From positions 13,144,001 to 13,208,000 of the forward strand of contig NC_091049.1 of NCBI RefSeq assembly GCF_963966145.1: 64,000 nt of DNA, written 5' to 3'. Source of the DNA: Tenebrio molitor. Lineage: Eukaryota > Arthropoda > Insecta > Coleoptera > Tenebrionidae. The first letter of the stretch is position 1, and each line of letters begins with the position of its first letter. Below the pieces are notes generated by a model. That model worked only from the letters and a program-made list of their open reading frames with translations, ran no database searches and was not told the DNA's origin. The position numbers and the translations under genes are program-made. This document shows positions 54,105 through 63,973 of this stretch, in pieces.

Positions 54105-56594
54105 CATCAAAAAAGAATCACATTTTATCTTTACTAACAATAACTGAAAATTTCTCAAATGATATTGGAATGAGTTTTGGTATTGATAAGTGTAAAATGC
54201 AATCAATATGTCGCGGTCATTACGAACATTTAGAATATATAACTCAAGAAGGAGAAATCATTAAAAATTTAAATAAAGGAGAATTTTATAAATATTTTGG
54301 TATTAATCAATCAAATCATATTCAACATTCAATTATAAAAGAAAATTTAGAAAAGCAATTTTATTTAAGAATTAAATCTATTTTAAAATCAAAATTAAAC
54401 GGTAATAATTTAATTAAAGCAGTTAATACATATGCTGTTCCATTACTGACCTATTCTTTCGGTGTTATAAAATGGTCCAAAACTAATTTACAGAACATAA
54501 ACATTAAAACTAGAGTTCTTTTTACCAAATTTAGTAAACACCATCCTAAATCTGCTATTGAAAGATTTAATTTACCACGCGAAAACGGTGGTAGGGGTTT
54601 TTCAAATCTAGAAGTACTGCTAAAAAATCAAATTGCTTCACTAAAAAATTATTTCCGCAATAGAGCTCGTGATAACACCTTTTTTAATGCTTTGGTTTCA
54701 GCCGATAAAGGCTATACACCTTTAAATTTAAGTGATAATATAATTTCAGATATTGTTAAGCCAAATATACCTGACACTATAGCAAATATAAAACAGAAGT
54801 CTTTACATGGGAGATACTTTAAAGAACTGGAACAACCAGAAGTTAATATTCATGCCTCTCATGCATGGCTTAAGAAATCAAATATTCACCCTGAGACGGA
54901 AGGTTTTATATTTGCAATACAAGATCGTGTTATAAATACAAGAAATTATAAAAAACACATATGCGGTATACAATCGATAATTGATAAATGTAGGATTTGC
55001 GGAACTGAACACATCATTTCTTCTTGCACCGTTTTGGCTCAAAGCGAATATAAAAAACGTCACGATATATTCGCTAAAATTATACAGGCTGTTTGATGAA
55101 AAACGCCTCAACCCATAACTTTGTTATTTATTACCCGATTTCAATGAACAAAAAAATCAAAGATATGGTTTTTCAAGCGCTACAAAACAGCCATAAAATG
55201 TTTTTTTTTTTGGCGTTATCTTCAATAGCTAACGATAGTCAACTTTTTTTTTTTAAATGGACATATGTAGTTTTTTAGGCTTGGTCTGGTAAGGTTTTTT
55301 TTTTCTGGATCTAACGATGTATTGAAAGTTATCATTTGGTTCATAGCTAACTGAAAAAAAAATAAAACATTTTTTTGTGGTTCAGCTTATTATAAATTTT
55401 TTAAGAGTGCCGTGAAAAACAATCGGAATACAAAGTACGATAAATGTCATCTAAACGTCAGCTTAGAAGTTTTCATCTGCTTCTTTAAACTTTTTTTATT
55501 TAAGTATAAAATAACATTGTCAGTCATGCAGGATAGCAGTCATTTGACTATTATTTTATGTTCGAGTGTAATAAAAATCGTAATTAGTCAAAAACAAAAA
55601 GTTAATAGAAAAAATAATAATAATTAAAAAAAAATATTTTTTTAAATTATTATTTATGTTTTCCAAGAAAATAATAATAAAACTCTTCAAGATTGCACCT
55701 GAAAATTTTCAAACTCACACTTGACATTTGTTGCTATTTGTATTCCAATTGTTTTTCACGGCACACTTGAAAATTTCATAATAAACTGAACCACAATTAA
55801 AGATTGTTTTTTTTTCTTTTCAGTCAGCTATGAACCAAACGATAATTTTTAATACATCGTTAGATTCAGAAAAAAAAACTTTATCAGACTGAGCCTCTGT
55901 GTCCATTAAAAAAAAAAAAGTTGACTATCGTAAGCTACTGAAAATAACGCCAAAAAAAATTATTTTATTGCTGCTTCGTAGCGCATGAAAAACCATATCT
56001 TCGGTTTTTTTGTTCATTGAAATCGGATAATAAATAAAAAAGTTATGGGTTGAAGCGTTTTTTATCAACCAGCCTGTACACATGAATCTAGCTGTAAAAT
56101 TCAATTTATTAAAGAATACACAACCACATTATAGTTATACACCAGAAAGTTGTTTGGAAAATGACAGTTACAAGTTATATTTTGATAGAACAATTTTAAC
56201 TGACATTCATATTAAGCATAACAGACCAGACATTATAATTTTAAATAAACAACAAAGGCAAGCATATCTTTTAGATATAGCTGTTCCAAATTCACATAAT
56301 ATAACACAGACATATAACACAAAAATTAATAAATATTTAGAGCTCTCCGTTGCTATGAGAAATCTTTGGTGTTTAGAGAAAATTTCGATTTTACCACTTG
56401 TAATTTCAGCAATGGGAATAGTACCGCAATCTCTTTTTAAAAATTTAAAAATTCTGGATTTAGATAACACATTGGTAGTTGAAATTGAAAAAGGTATATT
56501 ATTATACTCATGTCACATCGTGAGGAAGTTCCTTAACATTGACACAGAACATAATACACAACAAAGTCAAAATGCGGAGGCGAGACGCCGGTAA
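54105..56594 (+). pseudogene. LINE reverse transcriptase C-terminus and restriction-like endonuclease
   Basis: 5'-truncated: it begins within the reverse transcriptase at LLTITENFSNDIGMSFGIDK. The thumb region and a CCHC motif (CRICGTEHIISSC) follow, then KKRHDIFAKI up to a MITE at 55085. Beyond it (56079-56594) come NLAVKFNLL, the endonuclease motif RPDIIILNKQQRQAYLLDIA (PD...D) and the end SQNAEARRR-stop. The frames join exactly if the MITE and one TA are removed. A CCHC plus PD-(D/E)XK order is typical of the R2/R4/Dong/CRE-type LINEs, which cut DNA with this nuclease and prime reverse transcription at the nick. The branch cannot be fixed from the fragment. Confidence 0.83.
55085..56076. 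mobile_element. 992-bp MITE in the LINE frame
   Basis: CAGGCTGTTTGATGAAAAAC at the left and the inverse of CAGGCTGGTTGATAAAAAAC at the right. The inverted similarity continues for roughly 350 bp on each side. TA at 55083-55084 and 56077-56078. No transposase. The ends match those of the mariner at 50912 over CAGGCTGTTTGA, so a related enzyme may have moved it (inference). Confidence 0.87.
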
Positions 56595-56675
56595 TTATGT
56601 TGATAAGCACTGCACTATTACTTGATAGTAATATCCGTAATAGGGTATGTACTCCGGCAAAATTGCCGTGCCGCC

Positions 56676-56955
56676 GGGTGGTGGAGGTGGGATACGAGGC
56701 AGAATATAGCCTAAGGGAGTCCGTTTCGGCTCAGGGACGCGAGGGTCGCGGGTTCGATTCCGACCCAGGGCGAAATTTAAAATAATTAAAAAAAAGGCCA
56801 TATTCTGTCTCGTGATTCGGAAGTCACGTTAAGCCATTGGTCCCGGTCTATTGAGTTGGTCATCATGCCCCTCATAGATTTGTAAACCAGTCCTAGACTG
56901 TGTAACAAATTTTTAAATTTAATTTTTATTATTATTATTTTTATTATTAATTGGA
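56676..56955 (+). repeat. SINE-like unit with tRNA-type promoter
   Basis: A B-box GGTTCGATTCC (56751-56761) and a degenerate A-box (about 56707-56718) suggest a tRNA-derived pol III promoter. Downstream comes CGGAAGTCACGTTAAGCCAT and TGGTCCCGG, a box also present in the opposite orientation in the left LINE arm, then AT-rich and ATT repeats to 56955. The left arm lacks the tRNA-like part. Confidence 0.5.
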
Positions 56956-57788
56956 GGAATAGAGGCATTAGCCTGTTTTATTCCTAGAAATTAACTTAGC
57001 AAGCTTTAGTGTAGGATTTCCTACAGATGTATTTCACTGTTTGCTCCGTTCGAGTCGCGGCCGGGCCGCCTATAAGCACTACTTAATTGTAATTATGGCT
57101 ATGAATTTCCAGGGGATATTTTTGTAATTTATTTTTAAAAACAACTACATACACTGTTTGATTCAACTATGTCATTGTTTAAGTTGTTCAGAAAGACACG
57201 AATGGGTAAAAAATGTATTCTGAATTTGGTTTTATGTTGCATTTTTATTATGTTTTTTGTTGTAAAAATTGTTTTTTACTAGAAATTTTAACTTAACAAC
57301 TACTCTTTATACTTCAGTTTCCATATAAAAAAAATCTTTGAAATAAATATGGTGGAAAACGGATTTTTTTCCATAAATAGCAAATTATTGTTTAAACAAT
57401 ATAAATATTTACGTGCCCCAAACAAAACGTTTCTGATTTCAAATAATATATAAATACACACATTTAAAAAAAAATCATCAAAATCGGAGCTGTTTCTGAG
57501 GATTAAGAAGTAAAAACCTTCATTGACTCGACTATATTATAAATATCTACTTTTCTTTAATGGCCGTTTGCACCGTAATGTTTATGAAATACTTATTTTT
57601 ATGCAATGCTTAATTATACAAAATTGCTTGCACCGATAGCAAAGCATTTCTTAAAACTCATTAAGTGTTTCTTAATTTAATCCCTCAAAACTGAGCGCTT
57701 AAAAATTTAAGAACTCTTATAGTGACGTCTCTATTGATATTTAAATTGTCAAAAAATAAGTAAACACTGTTTCTTTTGAATATGGATA

Positions 57789-58868
57789 ATGATGGAGACA
57801 TATTTGAAGATGATCTGGAGATATTGGACATTGGACATTGATTTTGGATTTCCAAGACAAATTTACAACAGAGCTAATCACTTCGTCAATCTGGACGAAT
57901 TAAGCTTCTTCAGGAGGTTTAGGCTTACAAAAAACACAACTTTGGCTCTGTTAGAATTAATTGAAGAAGATCTGGAATTTCCAAATGACATAAACCAAAG
58001 CGTTTCACCAATGAACGAATTGTTAACATGCTTAAGATATTACGCAACGGATGGACACCTAATGGTCATTGCCGATTTTACCGGCATGCACACCTCTACA
58101 GTCTCACGAATAATTTTAAGGGTATCCAGAGCTATTGCAAGCTTGGGACAAAGATTTATTAAGATGCCAGAACGTGACGAACAACTGCAGCAGACTGCAC
58201 AAGATTTCTTTCTTACTGCAAGATTTCCTCGTGTAATTGGTGCTTTGGATGGGACGCACGTTAAGATTATTTCACCTGGTGGTGAAGACGGTGAAATTTT
58301 TCGAAACAGAAAGTCTTATTTCTCAATCAACGTGCAGGCGGTGTGTAATGCACACCTACAGATTCTAGATGTGGTTGCTCGATGGCCTGGATCGGCACAT
58401 GATGCGACAATTTTTGCTAACAGTAGACTGAGGGCAAGATTTGAAAATGGTAACTTTAGAAATTATATACTTCTAGGAGATAGTGGTTATCCATTAAAGC
58501 CTTACCTATTTACACCCTTACATAATCCACTAACAAGAGGACAACAATTATATAATGCAGCACATATCAGAACAAGAAATTGTGTAGAACGATTGTTTGG
58601 AACATGGAAGCGACGCTTTCCTGTTTTGGCATATGGAGTCAGACTAAAATTGGATACCGCTCTTGTAGTGATTGTAGCAACAGCAGTTCTCCATAACATG
58701 GCGATTGATATGAACGAAGAAGAACCACCTCCACCTGAAGCAATTGATCCTGACGAACTAGAAAGATTTATTGCATTGGGACAAATTCAGGACCTACCTT
58801 TTCTAGTTGATCATCCTAACCCAGTTAATCTTCGCAACGAATTAGTTCATAATTACTTTGCAAATTAA
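57789..58868 (+). CDS. Harbinger-type (ALP1/HARBI1-like) transposase, 359 aa
   Basis: Uninterrupted. Key residues: Asp in VIGALDGTHVKI, Asp in VARWPGSAHDATIF and Glu in RNCVERLFGTWKRRFPVLAY, the DDE triad of the superfamily. Before them come a helix-turn-helix-like part (GMHTSTVSRIILRVSRAIAS). The original start was probably ATG 57782 (MDNDGDIFEDDLEILD), but GGACATT is tandemly duplicated at 57826-57839 and shifts that frame. Translation from ATG 57789 enters the correct frame, with about 16 altered N-terminal residues. Without introns, unlike Harb-1. It may be functional if the N-terminus is not essential (inference). Confidence 0.88.
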   Translation: MMETYLKMIWRYWTLDIDFGFPRQIYNRANHFVNLDELSFFRRFRLTKNTTLALLELIEEDLEFPNDINQSVSPMNELLTCLRYYATDGHLMVIADFTGMHTSTVSRIILRVSRAIASLGQRFIKMPERDEQLQQTAQDFFLTARFPRVIGALDGTHVKIISPGGEDGEIFRNRKSYFSINVQAVCNAHLQILDVVARWPGSAHDATIFANSRLRARFENGNFRNYILLGDSGYPLKPYLFTPLHNPLTRGQQLYNAAHIRTRNCVERLFGTWKRRFPVLAYGVRLKLDTALVVIVATAVLHNMAIDMNEEEPPPPEAIDPDELERFIALGQIQDLPFLVDHPNPVNLRNELVHNYFAN

Positions 58869-58952
58869 ATTTGAAAATCTAATAAATAGAGCATGTAAGT
58901 ATGTTCTTTATTCAATGCAACAAAAAAATAATTAGAATACATAATTTTAATC

Positions 58953-59865
58953 TTAAATTGAATTTTTATTATTTTGCAACTGTTTTAATTTTTCTTTTTT
59001 GATTTCAATGTCCAACAATAAGTTTTCTTTTTCTAGAGATTGTTTTTCTTTAGCCCAGCTCAAATCTCGCTCAGCAATAGCTAATCGATTGTCAATTAAA
59101 AGTTTGTATTTTGCAGCAATGTCAGATGATGTGAGAGCTTTTACAACAGCAGTTGGCCTTCTTCTGCTTTTGATATATTTTCCTTTGGACGTTATTTTTT
59201 TGTTTGTGAGTGGTCGCTGTTTTCGCTGCTGGGATGCAAATTCCTGTTCATTATCGGTATTTTCGTTATTTGGGTCAGTAATATCAACAACTCCCAGAGC
59301 AATATCTGCATTATAGTTCTCTTGGAATTCAATGGTTGTTTCATTAGTAACATTTTGTAAAACATGATTGATCTCATGACTGGTTGAAGGAACATTGTCA
59401 CAATCAAAACTATTGGATAGACCATAAACTGTTTTATCACCCATTAGAGAAAGCAGCAAATTATCAGAAGCATCTTTTTTCAAAAGTTTTGCTGGCCCAC
59501 CACCTGTTAACAAAATCTCTTTTCTTTCTTCTGCCACGGATTTTCGTAACTCCTTTTTTTTGTTGTAATAAAATTTTTTTAACGATTCACTATTTCTGCG
59601 GCATGAATTTGGTAAACGTGCATTGAATTCAGTTTCAATTTGCTTCCACGTTTTGGCCTTATCGTGGCAAGTTGTTGAATCAGTTTTTTTATTTTCAATA
59701 ATGTGTCGGTATTTGTCCACCAAGGTGAAGATCAAATGTTTTTCTTCACTTGAAAAGTTTGTTGAACGAAATTTTTTTTTTATATTTTCATTCTGAAAGA
59801 TTTTACTATGAATATTTGTGATAAAAATTATATTATTATGTACTTACCTCTGAAATAACTTCCAT
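58953..59865 (-). CDS. Myb/SANT-like DNA-binding protein of Harb-2, spliced
   Basis: Exon 1 (59865-59848) encodes MEVISE. A 55-bp intron (59847-59793, GTAAGT...TTTCAG) follows, and exon 2 (59792-58953) continues NENIKKKFRSTNFSSEEKHL; total 285 aa. A trihelix/Myb-like region (TFVDKYRH-type helix, KTWKQIETEFNARL, SLKKFYYNKKKELRK) is followed by an acidic middle, a basic KGKYIKSRRRP patch and a C-terminal coiled coil (KENLLLDIEIKKEKLKQLQ). Partner of the transposase, like the gene at 39508-40353. Intact. Confidence 0.88.
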
Positions 59866-60137
59866 TTTAACGTTTAATGACATTTAAAACCGACTGAAAT
59901 TATTTCTGAAAGAATGTGACTGACAGTTTCATCGTCACTTCGATTTAAATTTTCCAGATATTTACTATGTTGCCATTATTTTATTAATTTAGGAATTGCT
60001 TTGCTACGACTTTTTAAAAAAAGAGTGGTGCAACGTAAACTTTAATTGAGAAACACTTAAACATTAAGCATGCTTAGGTATTCATTGCTTAAATTGAAAA
60101 CGGTGCAAACGGCCATAAGTGATTTAGAACCACGAAT

Positions 60138-60401
60138 TCACCAGACCAATTTGAGCCAGTGCAAACGTAAGCTCGGATGAGCCATCAGTAGACACATTCT
60201 GTGTCGATATTTCTTCATGCACGGCTCTAGTTTTTCTGTACACCTACCTAAATTATGTTCGGGTATTATTTCGGGGATAAATTTTTTTGTCAAACTTAAC
60301 ATGACAGATACGTCTTTTGTCAATCTGTGGTTGCCAAGATCTTGCAAAAAATATTTATTTTTCATATTGTATAGTCCATCATTGTCACGCTTGGTTACCA
60401 A
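60138..60401 (-). CDS. Hypothetical 87-residue frame
   Basis: The reverse strand reads YFLQDLGNHRLTKDVSVMLS and KKYRHRMCLLMAHPSLRLHW, with a protein-like composition, between Harb-2 and the mariner right end. I do not recognise it. It could be a remnant exon or chance. Confidence 0.25.
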   Translation of the reverse strand: MVTKRDNDGLYNMKNKYFLQDLGNHRLTKDVSVMLSLTKKFIPEIIPEHNLGRCTEKLEPCMKKYRHRMCLLMAHPSLRLHWLKLVW

Positions 60402-60766
60402 GGTTTAAAAAATATTGCCCCGCCTGAGGCGTAGAATATGCAAGGATAGGGTTACTTTATCCCTTTTGCTTTAAAAAATTTAAAATGGGTTTCTTGAATT
60501 TCTTAGGGTTTCCAGATGCCACAGTTTTTTTTTTTGTACTAGCAATTTTCAAACACCCTGTATTAGTATTCGTTACGAGATCAGTAATATGAACTGATAT
60601 TAGGTGTCACCAATATATTTGATTTGGACCCGGTTGTATAAAGCTTAGTTAACACCGTGTCAGCTAACAACGCGTCAAGTCGGAAATCCGCCCATTTGAT
60701 TGCCTGATGCGTTTTACATAATACATACTGTTACGATTTAAATTTCGCGGTAAATCGTAAAGGCGA

Positions 60767-60789
60767 GAACGTTCTAGAACATTCCAGAA
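60767..60789. promoter_or_regulatory. Heat-shock element, five alternating GAA/TTC units
   Basis: GAA, TTC, GAA, TTC and GAA occur at exact 5-bp spacing (starting 60767, 60772, 60777, 60782 and 60787). This matches the consensus binding array of heat-shock factor trimers without mismatch. It lies 60 bp upstream of the TATA box, the arrangement expected for a stress-inducible promoter. Confidence 0.8.
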
Positions 60790-60849
60790 CGGGCTCTCGG
60801 ACCCCGACTTCCGGTATCGACCGCGTCAATTCGGCGAGAGGAGGGGAAA

Positions 60850-60857
60850 ATATATAA
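60850..60857 (+). promoter_or_regulatory. TATA box
   Basis: TATATAAA followed by GG in an otherwise GC-rich segment. A start site would be expected around 60880 (GACGCC...TTCAGGTCAG region). Confidence 0.65.
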
Positions 60858-61823
60858 AGGTGGAGCAGACGCCATGTCGGAGGTTCTCGACTAGTTCAGG
60901 TCAGAGGTTACGACCGATCCGTGTGTGAGTGTTGTGTTCAAAGGGGGAGATTAGGGGGTGTTTTAGTGTGCAACAGGTGCTGGCGAACCCGTGGAGGAAG
61001 ACCGATTCGGCTGGGAAATCGTCCTAGAAGAATTCCAACCGAAACGTCGCGGCGCATAAAGGCTTCCTTCACGAGGGTCATAGACCCTACGCTTCAGCGG
61101 ATTAATTTCACCACCCTGTTGGGCCGACGTCAACCCCCAGGACCCCACCGGAGAGCAGGATCTCACACCGGACTGTCCCTGGCCGAGGAACCCGAGTCCA
61201 GGAGCAACTCATATCTGGCAAGGTCCTTCAGCGTCTTTCTTTTACCGTCCGCCATCTTGGCACATTTCTTTTACGTTGATTTACGTTATCAGACCTGGAG
61301 TGACCTCGCCAGAAACGACGCGCTCGCTGGCTCTCGGAAGTTTTTTTTATTACTTATCACTTTACTTTATCGTTTTCCATTTTTTTGCACCGGGGCTAAA
61401 TCTGACTAATTCACGCCTATCCCTGGGGAGTGTCGTGGGGAGGAAGGACCCCGAGGACTTTCCGAGGATACGGACGGCGTGATAGTCCAGCGGCGGAAGA
61501 AGGACTCGGAGGACCTTCCTCCAGCTCTCGCTCTTCCCAGGACTCTTTTTGGATTTCAAGCCCCAGGCCCGGTGTAAGGAAAGTTTTGGTTTAATTTTCA
61601 TGAATTGGTCATTTGTATAGTTTGAGATTTAGCCTGGTAGTACCGGCACTGTTTGTAAATTTAACTAGAGTTTAAGCGCCTTCAGCGTGTTACTTTGAGA
61701 ACCATCAGTTCACTCATAACTTCGCCCTTATATTGTTAATTTTGGTTAGTTCAATTTGGTCTCAAGGCCCATATCTTTAATTTGTTCATTTTGGAATAAC
61801 ACTTGGTTTGTATCCTAGCATCA

Positions 61824-63973
61824 CCTTACATAGGCGACTGTGTTTCGCCCGTAGCGGCATCTAAGTTGGAGTTAAATAGTTATAGTCGGAGAGCTGATGA
61901 CGAATTTGGAGAAGGTATTTTAGGCAATCAGAAATTAAAAAAAATGTACTATTTGAATGTTAGTGAATCTGGAATCGACAGTCGCTAAGGACGTTTGCGG
62001 TTATTTTACTACTGCGCAGCATATGAAACTTGCAAAAAATTTATCCCAAAAAACATACTTTAGGCAGCTTGAAATTATACTGATTTTTTAGTTTAGCATT
62101 TATAGATTACAGAAATAAAAATGCCAGATTATTTGGACGGTTTTAAAGTACAACCCGACTGCCCCAAAGTCATTTTTTTAGTATACGCAAAAAATATACT
62201 TTAGGCAGTCTGAAATTTTTATGGCAGATTTATTAATTGATATTAAAAATATGTGCAAAAGAGCCAGACTAATACGAGGGTTTTAAATAATAACCCGACG
62301 CGAATAAACATTTTAAATAAGTGCGACAAAAAAAGTCTTATGCGTATACATAGGTACGAGAGAGATAGTTTATCGATGTCTCCCAGCAGTAGCTAAGGGC
62401 GGCCCCGGCTCGTTTTTTTAAAATAGATTGTTAAACAAATCTTTTCTTCAGCAACGCCTTTCTTTACTATAGAGCTTATACATATGTCTGCTTAAATATT
62501 CTATCTAAATAAATGTGATGTTAATTACCTAATATTAAAAATTTTCTTCAAATATGCGAATGAATATTGTCTGAATTAAAGTTACATATGAAAAAAAATC
62601 AATAATTTCAGATTAACATAAACAAATTGCTATGTTTAGAAATAATATTTTTCGAATTTTCATTAATAAGTTTACGGCTTTTATATTAAAATTAGTTTAG
62701 TTCGTAAAGTTCGGAATAAATTCTATAGAACTGTAGTTTAGGTGTTTATTAGGCATTCACGATCTTTTTGGGACCGAGTTGGCTATGATTTTTTCTTTTC
62801 ATGTTGGACTAACTGACTCAATGATGCAACGGATACAACTTTTTTTCCTGTCAGTGTCTATTCTACATTTTCTTGCCACCGCATTGCCAGATTTATTATT
62901 TTAATATTCGTAAGAAACTAAAAAACTATTAAGTGTGTAAAAATAATTTAAATTTCCGTCAAAGGAACAGTCAACAAAATTGCCAAAATAATTTTATTAC
63001 GATAAAAAATTTCTATTAAAAGATTTAATTTAATTTAAAAAGGACAGACCAGATTTAAGAGATCCGGCAACAATGTACCTATTCAGAAAATATAACCTTA
63101 ATTTGAAAACAACCTTACCTAACACAAAAAGTGTAAATTTCCTTTAGGGAATGTAGTTATCACCGAGGTACTGCCAACAAAATCACGAGATGGTCATAGC
63201 CAACTCGGTCCCAAAAAGATGGTGAATGCCTTATAGGTAGTGAGAAGATCTATTAGAAAAAGGAGAAAAAAGTGGGCTTGTCATTGAAAAAAAATATTGA
63301 TGACGTCATTATTAGGAGATGAAAAGCTGTCAACATAAGTAAAGTACTGAACAATATGCACTTTTTACAAACAAAGTTGACCTCTTCGATGATTTTTCTC
63401 AGATATTAATAGTTACAGTTTTATCGGAGCCGAGGGCTTCCATAGCTACTGCTGGAAGACATCGATAAACTATCTCTCTCGTACCTATGTATACGCATAA
63501 GACTTTTTTGTCGCACTTATTTAAAATGTTTATTCGCGTCGGGTTATTATTTAAAACCCTCGTATTAGTCTGGCTCTTTTGCACATATTTTTAATATCAA
63601 TTAATAAATCTGCCATAAAAATTTCAGACTGCCTAAAGTATATTTTTTGCGTATACTAAAAAAATGACTTTAGGGCAGTCGGGTTGTACTTTAAAACCGT
63701 CCAAATAATCTGGCATTTTTATTTCTGTAATCTATAAATGCTAAACTAAAAAATCAGTATAATTTCAAGTTGCCTAAAGTATGTTTTTTGGGATAAATTT
63801 TTTGCAAGTTTCATATGCTGCGCAGTAGTAAAATAACCGCAAACGTCCTTAGCGACTGTCGATTCCAGATTCACTAACATTCAAATAGTACATTTTTTTA
63901 AATTTCTGATTGCCTAAAATACCTTCTCCAAATTCGTCATCAGCTCTCGGACTATTACTTGTCGCCTGTAAGG
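61824..63973. repeat. Fold-back element with ~550-bp arms
   Basis: 61824-62408 and 63425-63973 are near-identical in inverse orientation (for example GAGAGCTGATGACGAATTTG, GACGTTTGCGGTTATTTTAC or their close variants). The left arm has about 50 extra bp near its outer end (61840-61885). The loop (62409-63424) includes an inner inverted pair, 62745-62800 and 63150-63240, carrying GGGACCGAGTTGGCTAT. No transposase. The right arm ends only 27 bp before the window ends, so the structure may extend further. Confidence 0.85.
62745..63240. repeat. Inner inverted pair shared with the 6.6-kb element
   Basis: AGGCATTCACGATCTTTTTG and GGGACCGAGTTGGCTATGA near 62750 are matched inversely near 63200. The right copy (TCACCGAGGTACTGCCAACA) resembles 6639-6720 (TCACCGAAATACTGCCAACA). 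Probably termini of a MITE family spread at both places. Confidence 0.55.

Larger units (their letters stand above)
52713..57535. repeat. 4.8-kb palindromic LINE complex
   Basis: 52713-54056 (without the MITE 52807-53199) is the inverse complement of 56400-57535 (without a roughly 190-bp SINE-like part). The arms include the 3' end of the LINE reading frame, its 3' non-coding region and further shared sequence to GTCGAGTCAA at the outer edges. The left arm is therefore an inverted, 5'-truncated second copy of the LINE 3' region facing the forward copy. Confidence 0.85.
57561..60115. mobile_element. PIF/Harbinger element Harb-2, complete, TAA duplication
   Basis: TGGCCGTTTGCACCG at the left and its perfect inverse at the right, flanked by TAA (57558-57560, 60116-60118). 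It carries an open transposase frame (plus) and a spliced Myb/SANT-like gene (minus) in the same convergent order as Harb-1. Both genes are free of stops in the parts that matter, making this one of the best-preserved elements in the window. Confidence 0.92.
50912..60560 (+). mobile_element. mariner-type element split by nested insertions
   Basis: CAGGCTGTTTGAAAATTGCT at the left and the inverse of CAGGGTGTTTGAAAATTGCT at the right (followed on both by AGTACAAAAAAA), flanked by TA (50910-50911, 60561-60562). It carries a mariner transposase (51175-52609) and holds a MITE, a LINE palindrome and Harb-2, which explain its 9.6-kb span. The MITE at 55085 has a similar CAGGCTGTTTGA end. Confidence 0.75.
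60729..61823 (+). mobile_element. GC-rich LTR-like segment (possible solo or partial LTR)
   Basis: Begins TGTTACGATTTAAATTTCGC, the TG start common in Ty3-type LTRs, and differs from its surroundings by high GC content. It has promoter features in order: a heat-shock element (60767-60789), a TATA box (60850-60857) and a transcribed-looking leader. Open frames such as 60921-61409 have no recognisable domain. The right end and a target duplication were not found, and it abuts the fold-back at 61824. It could also be a promoter captured by another element. Confidence 0.45.

Noticed and set aside
56676..56775. A functional tRNA gene
   Set aside because: Only the B-box is good. No cloverleaf with acceptor stem could be drawn, so a SINE head is more likely.
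52713..57535. Twin-priming inversion of a single LINE insertion
   Set aside because: Both arms contain the 3' end and the same flanking sequence. Twin priming would invert an upstream segment instead of duplicating the 3' end.
60921..61409. 162-codon open frame in the GC-rich segment
   Set aside because: High GC lowers stop frequency, and no domain or homologous motif is recognisable. Not reported as a gene.
60729..61800. Promoter of a heat-shock protein gene
   Set aside because: No chaperone reading frame follows. The TG start and surroundings fit an LTR better, though this is not proven.
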